Part shown: piece after piece, positions 1 through 9,952 of the stretch
Layout of the letters: each line of letters opens with the position of its first letter
Position numbering within the stretch: position 1 is the stretch's first letter
NCBI GenBank assembly: GCA_028689015.1
Contig: JAQTXC010000003.1
Coordinates: 69,350-133,349 of the forward strand
DNA: 64,000 nucleotides
Reading direction: 5' to 3'
From: Dechloromonas sp.
GTDB lineage: Bacteria > Pseudomonadota > Gammaproteobacteria > Burkholderiales > Rhodocyclaceae
Notes under the pieces: model-generated
Seen by the model: only the letters and a program-made list of their open reading frames with translations
The model's database searches: none
What the model was told of the DNA's origin: nothing
Program-made: the position numbers and the translations under genes

Positions 1-311
1 CGGACATTTTCAGTGAGCTGAATGACCTGACGGGGGACGTCGCCCAGATTGACCACCTCTTCAACACGCTCCAGCATACGCGCCACGCCATCCGACGCCT
101 GCACTTCAGAGCGGTGATAATGCATGGCCCGAGCCAGTAACTGGGTATCGTCAACCCGATAGAGCGAGGTGTCGAGCACGCCCAACAAGGGCCCCAGTGT
201 GCGCAGCAGGCTCTGCTCTAGCAACTCAGTATCGCGAATCGACGTCATGGCACCCAGCTTGCCAAGCAAACCGGGGGCCCTGACCTGGGACGATGGCGTC
301 AACATCCGCAT
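1..311 (-). CDS. N-terminal part of an unrecognised protein (possibly GAF/GGDEF type), cut by the window edge
   Basis: The frame is open on the minus strand from an ATG at 311 to the window edge, giving about 103 codons without a stop. The start could also be the ATG at 305, and no strong ribosome binding site separates them. The visible protein is soluble-looking, rich in Leu, Arg and Glu, and has no signal peptide. After a short polar N-terminus, helical stretches such as TELLEQSLLRTLGPLL and MLERVEEVVNL suggest an alpha-helical or GAF-like sensory region. The style recalls N-termini of Rhodocyclales diguanylate cyclases, but no GGDEF region lies inside the window, so the function is a guess. 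Confidence 0.6.
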   Translation of the reverse strand, partial: MRMLTPSSQVRAPGLLGKLGAMTSIRDTELLEQSLLRTLGPLLGVLDTSLYRVDDTQLLARAMHYHRSEVQASDGVARMLERVEEVVNLGDVPRQVIQLTENV

Positions 312-380
312 ATCAATGTCCGTTCAGTGCCACAAAAAATAAGCTGGTCATAATACCGCTTCCGGGAGGACACATCGCGG

Positions 381-1727
381 TCAACGCCCGGCCGGGGACG
401 ATTTTTTCCTGCCGCCGGGGCGCGCGCCGCTGCCGCGCCGCCGGTCCGGGGCCGGCCCGCTATCGAAGCCCACCCAGTTGCCCGGAGTGCCCTTGCCGCC
501 GACCTTCGCTGCTTTCGGTTTTTTCGGTTTCTTGATCGCCCCGACGGCTAGTTGGGTTTGCGGCACCCGATGCGCCGGTTCGAAACCCGGTTCTTCCTCA
601 CGCGCGATCAACTGACCAATCAGGTTTTCGATGGCGACCAACTGGGTCACCTCGTCGGCACAAACCAGTGAAATTGCCTCGCCTTCGGCGCCAGCTCGTC
701 CGGTGCGGCCAATGCGATGGATGTAATCCTCCGCCACAATCGGCAAATCGAAATTGACCACCTGCGGCAAGGCTTCGATGTCCAAGCCGCGGGCGGCCAC
801 ATCCGTGGCCACCAACACCTGCACCTCACCCGCCTTGAAGCAATCGAGCGCCCGTTGCCGGCTGGCTTGTGCCTTGTCGCCATGAATGGCATCAGCGGCA
901 ATCCGCTTGTCTTGCAACAAGGCCACCAGTTGCTCGGCCCCTTTGCGAGTCTTGACGAACACCAGCACCTGGCCCCAGCGTCGATTTTTCAACAAATGAC
1001 AGAACAGGGCCGCCTTCTTTTTCTTGTCCACCGGCACCAGCCACTGTCGGATCTTGCCGACCGTGCTGTTAGGCCGCGACACCTCGACGCTGAGCGGCTG
1101 CACCAGCAAGGCCGCCGCCATCGTTCGGATGGCCTCGGAGAATGTCGCCGAGAAAAGCAGCGTCTGCAACCGCTTGGGCAGTGCGGCGAATACCGCGTCC
1201 AACTCACGCGAAAACCCAAGATCGAGCATGCGATCCGCTTCATCGAGGACTAAAGTCTGGACCTGACCCAACTTGACGGCGTTCTGGCGATGTAGATCGA
1301 GAAGCCGCCCAGGCGTCGCCACCAGCACGTCGACCCCTTTGCGCAAGGCCATCATCTGCGGATTGATGCTAACCCCGCCGTAAGCTGCATAGGTGCGCAG
1401 GACCAGATACCGGCCATACGCCTGAAAACTGGCATGAACCTGTTCGGCCAGCTCGCGGGTCGGCACCAGAACCAGCACCTTGACGCTATTGGGCTGGACC
1501 TGAATCGGGTCGCCGCTCAGGCGGTGCAACAATGGCAGGGCAAAGCCACCGGTTTTGCCCGTGCCCGTCTGCGCCGCTGCCATCAGGTCACGCCCAGCCA
1601 GCACCGCAGGAATGGCCTCAATCTGGACCGGTGTCGGCACGCTGTAGGCCAATTCGGCCAGGGCCTCGCACAGCGGCTCGTTAAGCCCGAGGTCAGCGAA
1701 ATGAACGGCTTGCCGGGGGTCGCTCAT
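381..1727 (-). CDS. rhlE: DEAD-box ATP-dependent RNA helicase, RhlE type
   Basis: This enzyme unwinds short RNA duplexes at the cost of ATP and probably acts in ribosome assembly or RNA turnover in the cytoplasm. All family motifs are visible in 448 residues: F-x-DLGL and PTPVQ (Q motif, about 10-35), AQTGTGKT (52-59), PTRELA (89-94), DEAD (162-165), SAT (193-195), a VLVATDVAARGLD block (304-316) and HRIGRTGR (337-344). The C-terminal 45 residues are rich in Lys, Arg, Gly and Pro, which is usual for RhlE-like tails that bind RNA. The ATG overlaps the stop of the EF-G-like gene upstream by four bases, so the two are probably translationally coupled. Which RhlE paralogue it is cannot be decided here. 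Confidence 0.92.
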   Translation of the reverse strand: MSDPRQAVHFADLGLNEPLCEALAELAYSVPTPVQIEAIPAVLAGRDLMAAAQTGTGKTGGFALPLLHRLSGDPIQVQPNSVKVLVLVPTRELAEQVHASFQAYGRYLVLRTYAAYGGVSINPQMMALRKGVDVLVATPGRLLDLHRQNAVKLGQVQTLVLDEADRMLDLGFSRELDAVFAALPKRLQTLLFSATFSEAIRTMAAALLVQPLSVEVSRPNSTVGKIRQWLVPVDKKKKAALFCHLLKNRRWGQVLVFVKTRKGAEQLVALLQDKRIAADAIHGDKAQASRQRALDCFKAGEVQVLVATDVAARGLDIEALPQVVNFDLPIVAEDYIHRIGRTGRAGAEGEAISLVCADEVTQLVAIENLIGQLIAREEEPGFEPAHRVPQTQLAVGAIKKPKKPKAAKVGGKGTPGNWVGFDSGPAPDRRRGSGARPGGRKKSSPAGR

Positions 1728-3775
1728 TCGTCGTCTTCGTGCAACTGGAAGCGGCTGGCCAGTTGTTGCTGGACCTGCGGCGGCACTGCCGCATATTGGG
1801 CAAACTCGATCCGGTAACTGCCCTGGCCACCAGTCAGCGACTTGAGGCGCGATTGGTAATCGTTGAGTTCTGCCAGCGGCACCTCGCCACTGATCAAGGC
1901 CATCCCAAAGCCACGGCCATCGGTCCCGGTAATGTGGCCACGTCGCCCGGCCAGATCACCGCTCAAATCGCCAATCGCCGCTTCTGGCACAAGGATTTCG
2001 ATGCGCACGATCGGCTCAAGCACAATCGGCCTGGCCGTGCGAATGGCCTCGACCACCGCCTTGCGCGCAGCCACGGTAAACGCCACTTCCTTGCCGTCGA
2101 CCGCATGCGTCTTGCCGTCGAAAACCGTCACTTTCAGGTCGTCGACCGCGTAACCGGCGATCACACCGGCATCCAAGGCCTGACGGACACCTTTCTCGAC
2201 CGCCGCCATGAACACGCCGGGAATGACCCCGCCCTTGACCGCATCAACAAATTCAAAGCCTTCACCGCGCCCTTTCGGTTCGATCCGCAAGTGCACCTCA
2301 CCAAACTGCCCAGCCCCCCCCGACTGCTTCTTGTGGCGATACATCGCCTCTGCCGGGCCGGTGATTGTTTCGCGATAGGGAATGCGCGGCGGCTGGGTAT
2401 CGACCTCCAGTTTGTACTGGCTTGCCATCCGGGCCAGCTTGGCCTTCAGATGCATTTCGCCCAGGCCGCGAATCACCGTTTCGTTGCTACTCGGGTGACG
2501 CTCGACCACGAAGGTCGGGTCCTCCATGGCCAGCTTGGCCAGCACGTCAAACAGACGCTGCTCATCACCCTTTTTCTTCGTCTCAACCGCCAGACCGGCC
2601 ATCGGCACAGGAAATGCCAGCGGCGTCAGATGAATATGGTCCTCATCATGCGAATCGTGCAGCACGCTGTCAAAGACGATCTCGTCCACCTTGGCAATGG
2701 CGCCCAAATCACCCGGTAGCAGTTGCTCGACCTCAAGGGTGTCCTTGCCTTGCAACTGGTAGAGATGCGCCACCTTGAACGGCCGCTTGCCATCACCAAC
2801 GAAGAGTTGCATGTCTTTCTTGAGCGTTCCCTGATGTACGCGGAAGACGCTGATCTTGCCTAGATAGGGGTCGGCCACCACCTTGAACACATGAGCCAGG
2901 ACATGCTGATCAGGATCCGGTACGGCCTGAAAAACGACCGCCTCATCGCCCGGCGCCCCTTTGTAGAAAGGTGGCGGGTTGCCCTCGGCCGGATTGGGAG
3001 CCAGGGAGGCCAGCACCTGTAGCAATTGCTGAATGCCGGCTCCGGTTTTGGCCGAGGTAAACAGGATGGGGATCAGATGTCCGGCCCGTAAAGCTTTTTC
3101 GAATGGCGCATGCAGATCGGCCACAGCGGGGTCAGCGCCATCCTCAAGGTATTGCGCCAGCAGATTTTCGTCTTCCTCGATGATCTGATCGATCAACGCC
3201 CGGTGGGCCGCCGCCACCGAGGCAAAATCCGCATCGCCGGCGGCTTGCGCCAGCACCTCGACGACCTCGGCGCCCCCGTGCGTCGGCAGATCAAGCAACA
3301 AGCATTGCGGTCCAAAGCGGGCCCGAATATCGGCCACCAGGGCCGGCAGGTCGACATGATCCGCATCGATCCGATTAATGACGATCATCCGGCACAACTG
3401 CCGCTCACCCGCCTGCCGCATCAAGCGCTCGGTCATCAACTCGACCCCGGCCTGGGCATCAATGACCACCAGCGCCGTATCCACAGCCGCCAGCGCCGCC
3501 AGCGCCTGGCCGGCAAAATCCGGCGTTCCCGGGGTGTCGACCGCGTGAATGCGGACGCCATCATGCTCGAAACTGACCAGCGCCGACTGCAGCGAATGGC
3601 CCGCCTCCTTTTCCTGCGGGTCGAAATCGCACACGGTATTGCCACGGTCGACACTGCCCTGCTGCGGAATTTTCCCCACCGCCTGCAACAAAGCCTCGAT
3701 CAGTGTGGTTTTTCCGGCCCCGGCATGACCGACCAGAGCCACGGCACGACGATTTTCCACCGAATGACTGGACAT
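1724..3775 (-). CDS. fusA: EF-G-like translational GTPase (FusA2 type)
   Basis: A 683-residue member of the elongation factor G superfamily. The GTPase domain has the P-loop GHAGAGKTT (16-24), the switch II motif DTPG (80-83) and NRID (134-137) at the place of the usual NKxD. Beta-barrel domain II follows, then the domain IV-like segment KKQSGGAGQFGEVHL and a domain V ending near residue 665. It is slightly shorter than housekeeping EF-G (about 700) and lacks the str-operon neighbours, so I read it as the FusA2/EF-G-II paralogue. Such paralogues bind ribosomes, but their role is not uniform. It lies between a small membrane protein gene and an RNA helicase, all on one strand. Confidence 0.85.
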   Translation of the reverse strand: MSSHSVENRRAVALVGHAGAGKTTLIEALLQAVGKIPQQGSVDRGNTVCDFDPQEKEAGHSLQSALVSFEHDGVRIHAVDTPGTPDFAGQALAALAAVDTALVVIDAQAGVELMTERLMRQAGERQLCRMIVINRIDADHVDLPALVADIRARFGPQCLLLDLPTHGGAEVVEVLAQAAGDADFASVAAAHRALIDQIIEEDENLLAQYLEDGADPAVADLHAPFEKALRAGHLIPILFTSAKTGAGIQQLLQVLASLAPNPAEGNPPPFYKGAPGDEAVVFQAVPDPDQHVLAHVFKVVADPYLGKISVFRVHQGTLKKDMQLFVGDGKRPFKVAHLYQLQGKDTLEVEQLLPGDLGAIAKVDEIVFDSVLHDSHDEDHIHLTPLAFPVPMAGLAVETKKKGDEQRLFDVLAKLAMEDPTFVVERHPSSNETVIRGLGEMHLKAKLARMASQYKLEVDTQPPRIPYRETITGPAEAMYRHKKQSGGAGQFGEVHLRIEPKGRGEGFEFVDAVKGGVIPGVFMAAVEKGVRQALDAGVIAGYAVDDLKVTVFDGKTHAVDGKEVAFTVAARKAVVEAIRTARPIVLEPIVRIEILVPEAAIGDLSGDLAGRRGHITGTDGRGFGMALISGEVPLAELNDYQSRLKSLTGGQGSYRIEFAQYAAVPPQVQQQLASRFQLHEDDE

Positions 3776-3805
3776 ACGTTTCTCCCCGACTATTTTGTTA
3801 AACGA

Positions 3806-4129
3806 CTAGCGCAACTCGGCTGCTCGTTTGGCCTCTTCGAGCAATTGCTGCGCGAAATACGGGCCATAGTGATAAATCAAGGCACTGGCCAGGCCAATCA
3901 AAACGCTGGCCAGCAATAGTTGCCAGAGCGAGCGCCGAAAAATTCCCCCTTGTTGCCAGGCAAACCAACACGGCCCGACGACCGGCAACAGCACCGTTGG
4001 CAACCAGATCCGCCAGCCAAAACTCAACGCCGCCGGCAGGGTGCCGATATAGCCAATCAGCAGCAACAAGCCGCCCCCGGCCAGCATCAAGGTGGTGCTG
4101 ACCGCAAATGCAAAAAACCATCCATCCAT
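3806..4129 (-). CDS. small membrane protein of unknown function
   Basis: 107 residues starting with MDGWFFAFAV. I chose this ATG over one 16 codons upstream because AAGGTGA lies just ahead of it on the minus strand. Three hydrophobic stretches look like membrane helices: about residues 4-30, 40-60 and 67-90. The charged C-terminus (EEAKRAAELR) is probably cytoplasmic. I do not recognise the family. It stops 30 bases before the EF-G-like gene on the same strand, so the two may share a transcript. Confidence 0.7.
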   Translation of the reverse strand: MDGWFFAFAVSTTLMLAGGGLLLLIGYIGTLPAALSFGWRIWLPTVLLPVVGPCWFAWQQGGIFRRSLWQLLLASVLIGLASALIYHYGPYFAQQLLEEAKRAAELR

Positions 4130-4212
4130 TATTTCTTCACCTTCTTGGGATAAAACACGACGGCCTGCCTGTCGCACACCGGCAGACCTTCGTATTCTCG
4201 CGCATCAGCCGT

Positions 4213-7200
4213 CTAGTCGCGAACAATTTCCCGCCAACTGACCCGCCGCGAACCGAAAGGTGGCGTCGTTTGCTGGCCGCTACTGGTCGTCGTCAAACTA
4301 CCATCTGAGCCCGTAACCAGAATCTTGATGGTGCCGCTCGGCAGTTTGATCCGCCGGATACCGACCACCAGACTATTGCCCAGGGCGACGATGCTGCCTT
4401 GTTTGATTTTTGGATAATCATCGGCAACGGTACACGTGGACACGGGCAACTGGTAAAGCTTGCTACGCCCACTGGCCAAGCAGATACCACTTTCCGGGAT
4501 GTTGGAAGCAAACGTCAGGATATTGCCTTCCAGAGCCGGATCGACCAGGGAAATCCGTTCCGCCCCCCCGGCCGTCGGAATATCTGGCAAATCGAGATAC
4601 CAGCCCCGTGTGCTGCCAGAATCGGACGTCCCGGCAACCGTGCCAGACGAACTCGCCAGTTGCTGCAGGCTGGTCTTGGGGCTACTCACCCCACCAAGAT
4701 TCTCGTAATCATCGACCAGCCCGTAAAAAGTTTGCTGTGTCTTGTCGGTCATGTCAGACGCTTCAAGAAACTTGCCGCTGCCGATATAAATAGACGTCTT
4801 GCCATTACATACGGTCAATTCCGGCTCGGTTGTAAATGCCTGCCCACTCGCAGTCATGATTTTCAGGACCGTACCGGTATTAGGGTCAATCCGCCAGAGA
4901 TTTCCCTCCAGGTCACCGCCATAAACCCGGGTCACCGTATGATCCTCACCGCCTTTGATCACTTGCGGCGAGAATCTGGAAAATCCGGTCGCGGTCGTGC
5001 TGATGCTGACATTACGAATCAAGGTGCCGGTGTACGCATCCAGCATGAGCAGGTTGCTGCCGCCATTGGCCGGGTTGATCCCGGAGGAGAGGATGACCGA
5101 CCAACTCAGACCGCCCACCGCATTTTTGACCTTGCCGATCCAGGGTCGCCCCAAGGCATAACCAACGTAGCCCCCAAGGCTGCTATCGGCGCTGGTCAAT
5201 TCCCAGAGCAATGTCGGCGAGGCGGGCGTGGTGATATCCAGAGCGAAATAGCCGGACAACGGGCTGGCATTTTCCGGATCATTGCCTGGCGCGACGCCAG
5301 CACCCAGCGCGCCAACCAGGATCGTTTTCCAGACAGCCGCCGTCGTGTCACAGGCACTGATACAGACGTCCTCGACGGTCACGGCGCCATCGACAAAGAA
5401 GCGGTGATTCTTGACATAGGTCGTATCCGCCAGCCGCCACATTTCGCTCAAAACGGGGGTCGGCACATAGGCCCACAATTCAGCGCCGGTCGTCGCATTG
5501 AAAGCATGCAACATACCGTCATTTCCACCCGCATAAACCACCGGCGTACGGGCACAAGCCGTACCCGTCAACAAACTGGCCGAAAAGGTGTTGTAGCCAA
5601 GATCTGTGAATTTTCCACTCGCCTTGCAAACATATTTTGGTGCAGAGCCGACGAAATCGCCCAGAACCGACTCTCGCTCGCGAAACAGGCGATATTCGTT
5701 GCTGTCCCGCGTATCGAACCCAGTCTGCCCACGCAGAAAATTAATGATTTTTTCAGCATTGGCCTGTGACTTGTAGTCATCCGACCACGTGGTGTACTGA
5801 TTGAGTTTCGTAGCGTCGAACTTGCTCGTATGAGCAGATAGATTGCTCGAGGTGAAATTGGTCAGCGTGCCGCCGCTGTTGAAATAAATTTTCCGGCTAT
5901 CGCTGGTCGCCCCCACCATGCTGGTCATGCTGCCCGTGCAGGCGGTGAGATTACGTGCCGGGTCGGCCGGAATGCTTTCAGCACACCAATAAGCCTGGGT
6001 ACTGACATTACCGGTCAGCACGTCAATCGTCCGCGCCTCGAGATTGCCAGTCCACTTACCGGTGGTGTAGGTCGCCACGTACATATAATTATCGCCATTG
6101 ACCGGCTCGGCAGTACTGGTCGCGGCAGCTGAACCCGCACCATATTGGGCGGAAATACTGGCCAATGCATCTTTCAAACTGGAGACCAGAACCGCTGGAT
6201 CCTGGGCAGAAAAATACTGCCCACGACCGTTGACCGCAGCATGCCAAAGGTCGTCAATCGCTGCGGGCGAATCATTGCTTGGCGCCGGCCAGTTGGCCGA
6301 ACCATTCTTGATATCGAAGTAATCACCACTGGTTGCCGTCTTGTAATCGCGCCGATAACGCAAATTGCCATCGATACCCAAACCAAGGGTGAAGGTGCTC
6401 ATGTGCTGACTACTGTTTTTATCCTCGGCCGAAACCGGCACATTGTTGTCGCAGACATCGGCCCCGGTCAGCGGCGAAGTACAGTTACTCAAAGTACCGT
6501 CACGCAAATCGGTGTTGTAGTAATACATGGCCACATCCGATAGCGATGGCACGGTACCGGCTGAGGACCCTTGGTAATAGGGACGCGGCGTGCTGCCGCC
6601 ATCCTGATCACCAAGGATATTGCCATCCACGTCGGTGACCCCACTTCCGCTCGAGTTGCCGTTCCAGTAACCATCGGTCGTCAGCAAAGCGAAATTTTGT
6701 TGGCAGGAATACTGAACGGGATCGTCCACGCTTTCCCTGCCGGCAAAAACACGCCCGGCAAATGACAAAGCACCGCGCAAAGGTGTTCCGCCACTCGGAC
6801 TAGCCGCCATCAGTTTGCTATACCAGGTTGTCCGCTGCCCCGAATCGAAAGGCCGAACCGAAACGTAGGTCCCACTCGTGGATAACTTGTTGATCTGGGT
6901 ATAACCGACCCGGAAACTACTATCAATATCCTTGAAGGCCTGAGAAGCGGACGACTTCATCATCAGAATTCGCGTCCGATAATAAGCATACCAATTCGCG
7001 AAATTGGTCATTTCCTCTGCGTAAGAACAACCATCGCTATAGGTCGTGCAATCCGTTCTCGCCGTGGGCTTGCCCCCAGCGACCTGATATTTGGCGGTGC
7101 TGGAAACAATATTCACCCGACTGAACAGCGACTGCCCTTCCATCCCTGAGATATCAAGCGTTTTATTACTGATTGTTGCGCTGCTCCCAGCACCCAAGAC

Positions 7201-8208
7201 CAGTTTGCTGGCGTCATTGGCCCACACGCCCGGTTCTTTGGCAGTCAAGGTCACGACGCAGCTTGAATTGGTCAGGGTAAACTTGTTGACCGTGGTGGTG
7301 ATCTGATTATCGACAATGGTCTGCGCCATGGCCCGGCAATTAGTGCTGTTGTTACCCACATCGTTTTGCGTCAATGTCAGGTTTTTCAGCAGTTCAACCC
7401 CATCGAACTTCAATGAAGTCACCGTCTTACTTCCCGAGCGCCATCCGTCAACCGTAAAGCTCAAGACCGCTGCCACGCCCGTCTCTACTTGATTGAAACT
7501 GGGGTATCTATAGGGATATATTTTTTGGGCTTGGCAGGTCGTCAATGCGGAGTTGCTGCACCAAAGGTAGGGAATTTCAACGGTGTAAGCCCCCCCTTTA
7601 GTCAAACTACAATTCGTCCCCGTATCATTAGTGCAGTAATACGGTTTCAAGTTGAAGTAATACGCTGCGGCACTGTTGCTAGTGCTCGACGAGATGTAGT
7701 TCGCATCCGGGTAGCGGTAGGTCGTATTTGTCTTGCAATCGCTGCCGTCGCACCATGAGCGTTCAGGATACTGACTCACCAGATTGCTGGTGCTACTCGA
7801 CGACTTGTAGCCATCATCCGGCACTTTTGTCCAGGCCGTGCTGTTCCCCGAAGTCATGTCGGGATAACTGCTGCCATCTGCCTTGACCCCCGGCGTGTAG
7901 CGAATTTTTGGGTCGTAGTACTGCTTGTTAAACCCGCTGCTGAAATAAGGCGGCATCCCGGCAGCACAACTGCTCAAACTGGTCGTCGATGTATTTTTAC
8001 GGCAATAACTGTCATTCACATAATCTGGCGTGTAATCCCAGGCCATGGACCCGGAGTCATCGAGAATGAACAGCAGATTGGGCGGCACTGGCTGAGTCGA
8101 GGCTTTGGCCAGCGGGATCTGCGACATTTTGACCGTGGCAGCATGCCCGCCAGGAATAGCCAAGGCGGAACAGATCGCCATTGCAACAAACTTCCAGCCT
8201 CGGTTCAT
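4213..8208 (-). CDS. pilY1: type IV pilus tip/assembly protein PilY1
   Basis: About 1331 residues. The ATG at 8208 has AGGAGA six bases upstream, unlike the longer frame that begins seven codons earlier, and gives a typical signal peptide ending near HAA. PilY1 is an exported pilus-associated adhesin that opposes pilus retraction. The N-terminal part carries a von Willebrand A-like MIDAS motif (DDSGSM, 50-55) with a downstream GTPLRGAL segment. The C-terminal third, from about residue 890, has the PilC/PilY1 beta-propeller signature (GGNDGMLHAFNATTGAELW). Many Cys residues in the N-terminal half suggest disulphides in the periplasm. It is the last gene of the minor pilin operon, 23 bases after pilX, the usual position. 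Confidence 0.93.
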   Translation of the reverse strand: MNRGWKFVAMAICSALAIPGGHAATVKMSQIPLAKASTQPVPPNLLFILDDSGSMAWDYTPDYVNDSYCRKNTSTTSLSSCAAGMPPYFSSGFNKQYYDPKIRYTPGVKADGSSYPDMTSGNSTAWTKVPDDGYKSSSSTSNLVSQYPERSWCDGSDCKTNTTYRYPDANYISSSTSNSAAAYYFNLKPYYCTNDTGTNCSLTKGGAYTVEIPYLWCSNSALTTCQAQKIYPYRYPSFNQVETGVAAVLSFTVDGWRSGSKTVTSLKFDGVELLKNLTLTQNDVGNNSTNCRAMAQTIVDNQITTTVNKFTLTNSSCVVTLTAKEPGVWANDASKLVLGAGSSATISNKTLDISGMEGQSLFSRVNIVSSTAKYQVAGGKPTARTDCTTYSDGCSYAEEMTNFANWYAYYRTRILMMKSSASQAFKDIDSSFRVGYTQINKLSTSGTYVSVRPFDSGQRTTWYSKLMAASPSGGTPLRGALSFAGRVFAGRESVDDPVQYSCQQNFALLTTDGYWNGNSSGSGVTDVDGNILGDQDGGSTPRPYYQGSSAGTVPSLSDVAMYYYNTDLRDGTLSNCTSPLTGADVCDNNVPVSAEDKNSSQHMSTFTLGLGIDGNLRYRRDYKTATSGDYFDIKNGSANWPAPSNDSPAAIDDLWHAAVNGRGQYFSAQDPAVLVSSLKDALASISAQYGAGSAAATSTAEPVNGDNYMYVATYTTGKWTGNLEARTIDVLTGNVSTQAYWCAESIPADPARNLTACTGSMTSMVGATSDSRKIYFNSGGTLTNFTSSNLSAHTSKFDATKLNQYTTWSDDYKSQANAEKIINFLRGQTGFDTRDSNEYRLFRERESVLGDFVGSAPKYVCKASGKFTDLGYNTFSASLLTGTACARTPVVYAGGNDGMLHAFNATTGAELWAYVPTPVLSEMWRLADTTYVKNHRFFVDGAVTVEDVCISACDTTAAVWKTILVGALGAGVAPGNDPENASPLSGYFALDITTPASPTLLWELTSADSSLGGYVGYALGRPWIGKVKNAVGGLSWSVILSSGINPANGGSNLLMLDAYTGTLIRNVSISTTATGFSRFSPQVIKGGEDHTVTRVYGGDLEGNLWRIDPNTGTVLKIMTASGQAFTTEPELTVCNGKTSIYIGSGKFLEASDMTDKTQQTFYGLVDDYENLGGVSSPKTSLQQLASSSGTVAGTSDSGSTRGWYLDLPDIPTAGGAERISLVDPALEGNILTFASNIPESGICLASGRSKLYQLPVSTCTVADDYPKIKQGSIVALGNSLVVGIRRIKLPSGTIKILVTGSDGSLTTTSSGQQTTPPFGSRRVSWREIVRD

Positions 8209-8231
8209 GATGTCTCTCCTGTACCGCATGA

Positions 8232-8774
8232 TTAATAACTGATGACTTGGACAATCGACTCGGCGCGGCGCGGTCCCAGCGAGCGGATCGTGATGCGATA
8301 TAACGGCGCCAAGCCCCCTGTGGCCAGTTGCTCGCCGGGCTTGACCGAACCCTGGTTGATTGTGCTGCCGCTATCCGGGCAGCTACCCAGGGTGGGCGGG
8401 CCAATTTCATTACACAATCGATGGATCACCATCCAGAGCTCATAACCATTCTGGTCAGCCAATTTAAGCGCAGCATTCGCCCAGTCGAGCGTCAGGATGT
8501 CGTCGTTAACCAAGCCAAATGAGCGTGTGGCGTAGTACCCCTCCGCCGCTCGGTGCCCCTCCAGATTGCCTGCGGTCGACAACCAGTTGATGCCAAATTC
8601 CACACCCACATCCGCAACCGCCACACCTTGTTGCCGAAAGCCGATGTTGCCGGCTACGCCGGTCGCAGAATCGACACTGCGATACATTGCCAGCACGCCT
8701 AGCATCATCACCACCAGGGCGATGAGGGCGACAAACAATACAGCGCCGCATTGTTTTTTGGAGAAATCGTTCAT
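8232..8774 (-). CDS. pilX: minor pilin-like assembly protein PilX
   Basis: 180 residues with a short charged N-terminus (MNDFSKKQCG) followed by a hydrophobic helix AVLFVALIALVVMMLGVLAM. This is the PilX_N arrangement, in which Gly-Ala replaces the canonical Gly-Phe prepilin peptidase site. PilX helps prime pilus assembly together with PilV, PilW and PilY1 in the inner membrane. It overlaps the end of pilW by four bases and precedes pilY1. The rest of the protein, including an R-S-L-G-P turn near the C-terminus, fits a pseudopilin globular domain. Confidence 0.85.
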   Translation of the reverse strand: MNDFSKKQCGAVLFVALIALVVMMLGVLAMYRSVDSATGVAGNIGFRQQGVAVADVGVEFGINWLSTAGNLEGHRAAEGYYATRSFGLVNDDILTLDWANAALKLADQNGYELWMVIHRLCNEIGPPTLGSCPDSGSTINQGSVKPGEQLATGGLAPLYRITIRSLGPRRAESIVQVISY

Positions 8775-9952
8775 GACGACATCCCCCAGACAATGTTTTT
8801 AAGGGGAATGACCACTTCCGTCGTGTTGTAGCGGTAGCTTTCCCAGTTGGCGACCGTGCCATCGAGTGAAATGGCTGTTTGCCCTCCCCACTGGGGTGCT
8901 ACGGTTGTCGTTCCTGCGCCCGCGAGCTGTTGCGAACGGGCCACCAAGGCAATTCTGATCACCCTGAGGTTTTGCCAGTCTGTGACACTGGGCACGCAGT
9001 TCGCGGCATTACAAACGCCTGTTCGCCAGGTATCCACTGCCGCATTTTGTCCGCCGCTGGCAATCCCGAACTCGGCGCGCATCGACACCACGCCTTCGCT
9101 AACCGGCACCCAAACCTGATTATTCGCCAGATTGGCTGCACTGCTGCAATCACTGGCCTGGTGGTCACAGCGGGTCAGACGCCCCGAACGGATTGCATAA
9201 TAGATTTGCGCCAGACCATCACGACGCCCCAGGTTGAACAAGCGGCCGGCGCTATAAGCAACCGTATTGACGCCCAAGCCCCCCGCTTTGTTCCGGGTAG
9301 GCGCAACAGCCGTGCATGCCTGATGCCGACTGGCATATTGGGCCTGCCCATACATCAATTGGGTCACGGTCCCGGCACCTGAACAATTAACCGCCCCGGG
9401 GCCGTCGGTAATTTCATAGATACTGCACGCCGTCCCCGCCACTGTCGGTACGGCCAAGACCAGGTCCCCAGCACTAAATCCACCCGAATTATTAACAGTG
9501 ATTCCAGTCCCGTTATCCGTACCAATTTGCACACCATCGCCAGATACACCAATGGCACTGTTGCCGAACAACACGCCGATGACATCCGTATTCGCATCAC
9601 CCGCCGGGATCCCCGGCGGATTGATCGCGACCGGTGCAAAAGGCACCGCATTGACCGCCATCAGCAGATCAACCGGCGCACGCTGGCTGTTATAGGCAAC
9701 GACCGAGCCGCCCAAACAGAAATTGATCAAATTGGTGTCATTGCCAAAAACCGCATAACCCGCCATCCGCAAGTCACGCTCAACGATGTAGGTGGCAAAT
9801 GCGCCATTGGACTGCGCATCGACACCCGATGTTGTCCCCCGCCGTTGCCCGTCGAAGAACATCATCGACTGCGTAATCGCCAGTATGGTGACCATGCCAA
9901 TGACCGAGGCCACCATCAACTCGACCAGTGAGAATCCCCGCTCGCGCATCAT
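8771..9952 (-). CDS. pilW: minor pilin PilW
   Basis: 393 residues beginning MMRERG/FSLVELMVAS, a class III prepilin signal with cleavage after Gly and Glu at position +5 of the mature protein. After the N-terminal helix the segment GAFATYIVERDLRMAGY matches the PilW family, and long beta-rich sequence with several Cys pairs follows. PilW is part of the minor pilin complex that initiates pilus polymerisation. The upstream AGGAG is two bases from the first ATG and five from the second, so the true start may be three bases later. Both starts overlap the stop of pilV. Confidence 0.9.
   Translation of the reverse strand: MMRERGFSLVELMVASVIGMVTILAITQSMMFFDGQRRGTTSGVDAQSNGAFATYIVERDLRMAGYAVFGNDTNLINFCLGGSVVAYNSQRAPVDLLMAVNAVPFAPVAINPPGIPAGDANTDVIGVLFGNSAIGVSGDGVQIGTDNGTGITVNNSGGFSAGDLVLAVPTVAGTACSIYEITDGPGAVNCSGAGTVTQLMYGQAQYASRHQACTAVAPTRNKAGGLGVNTVAYSAGRLFNLGRRDGLAQIYYAIRSGRLTRCDHQASDCSSAANLANNQVWVPVSEGVVSMRAEFGIASGGQNAAVDTWRTGVCNAANCVPSVTDWQNLRVIRIALVARSQQLAGAGTTTVAPQWGGQTAISLDGTVANWESYRYNTTEVVIPLKNIVWGMSS

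Noticed and set aside
1739..2719. 326-codon open frame on the plus strand inside the EF-G-like gene
   Set aside because: His/Arg-rich shadow of a well-supported gene on the other strand, with no start signals.
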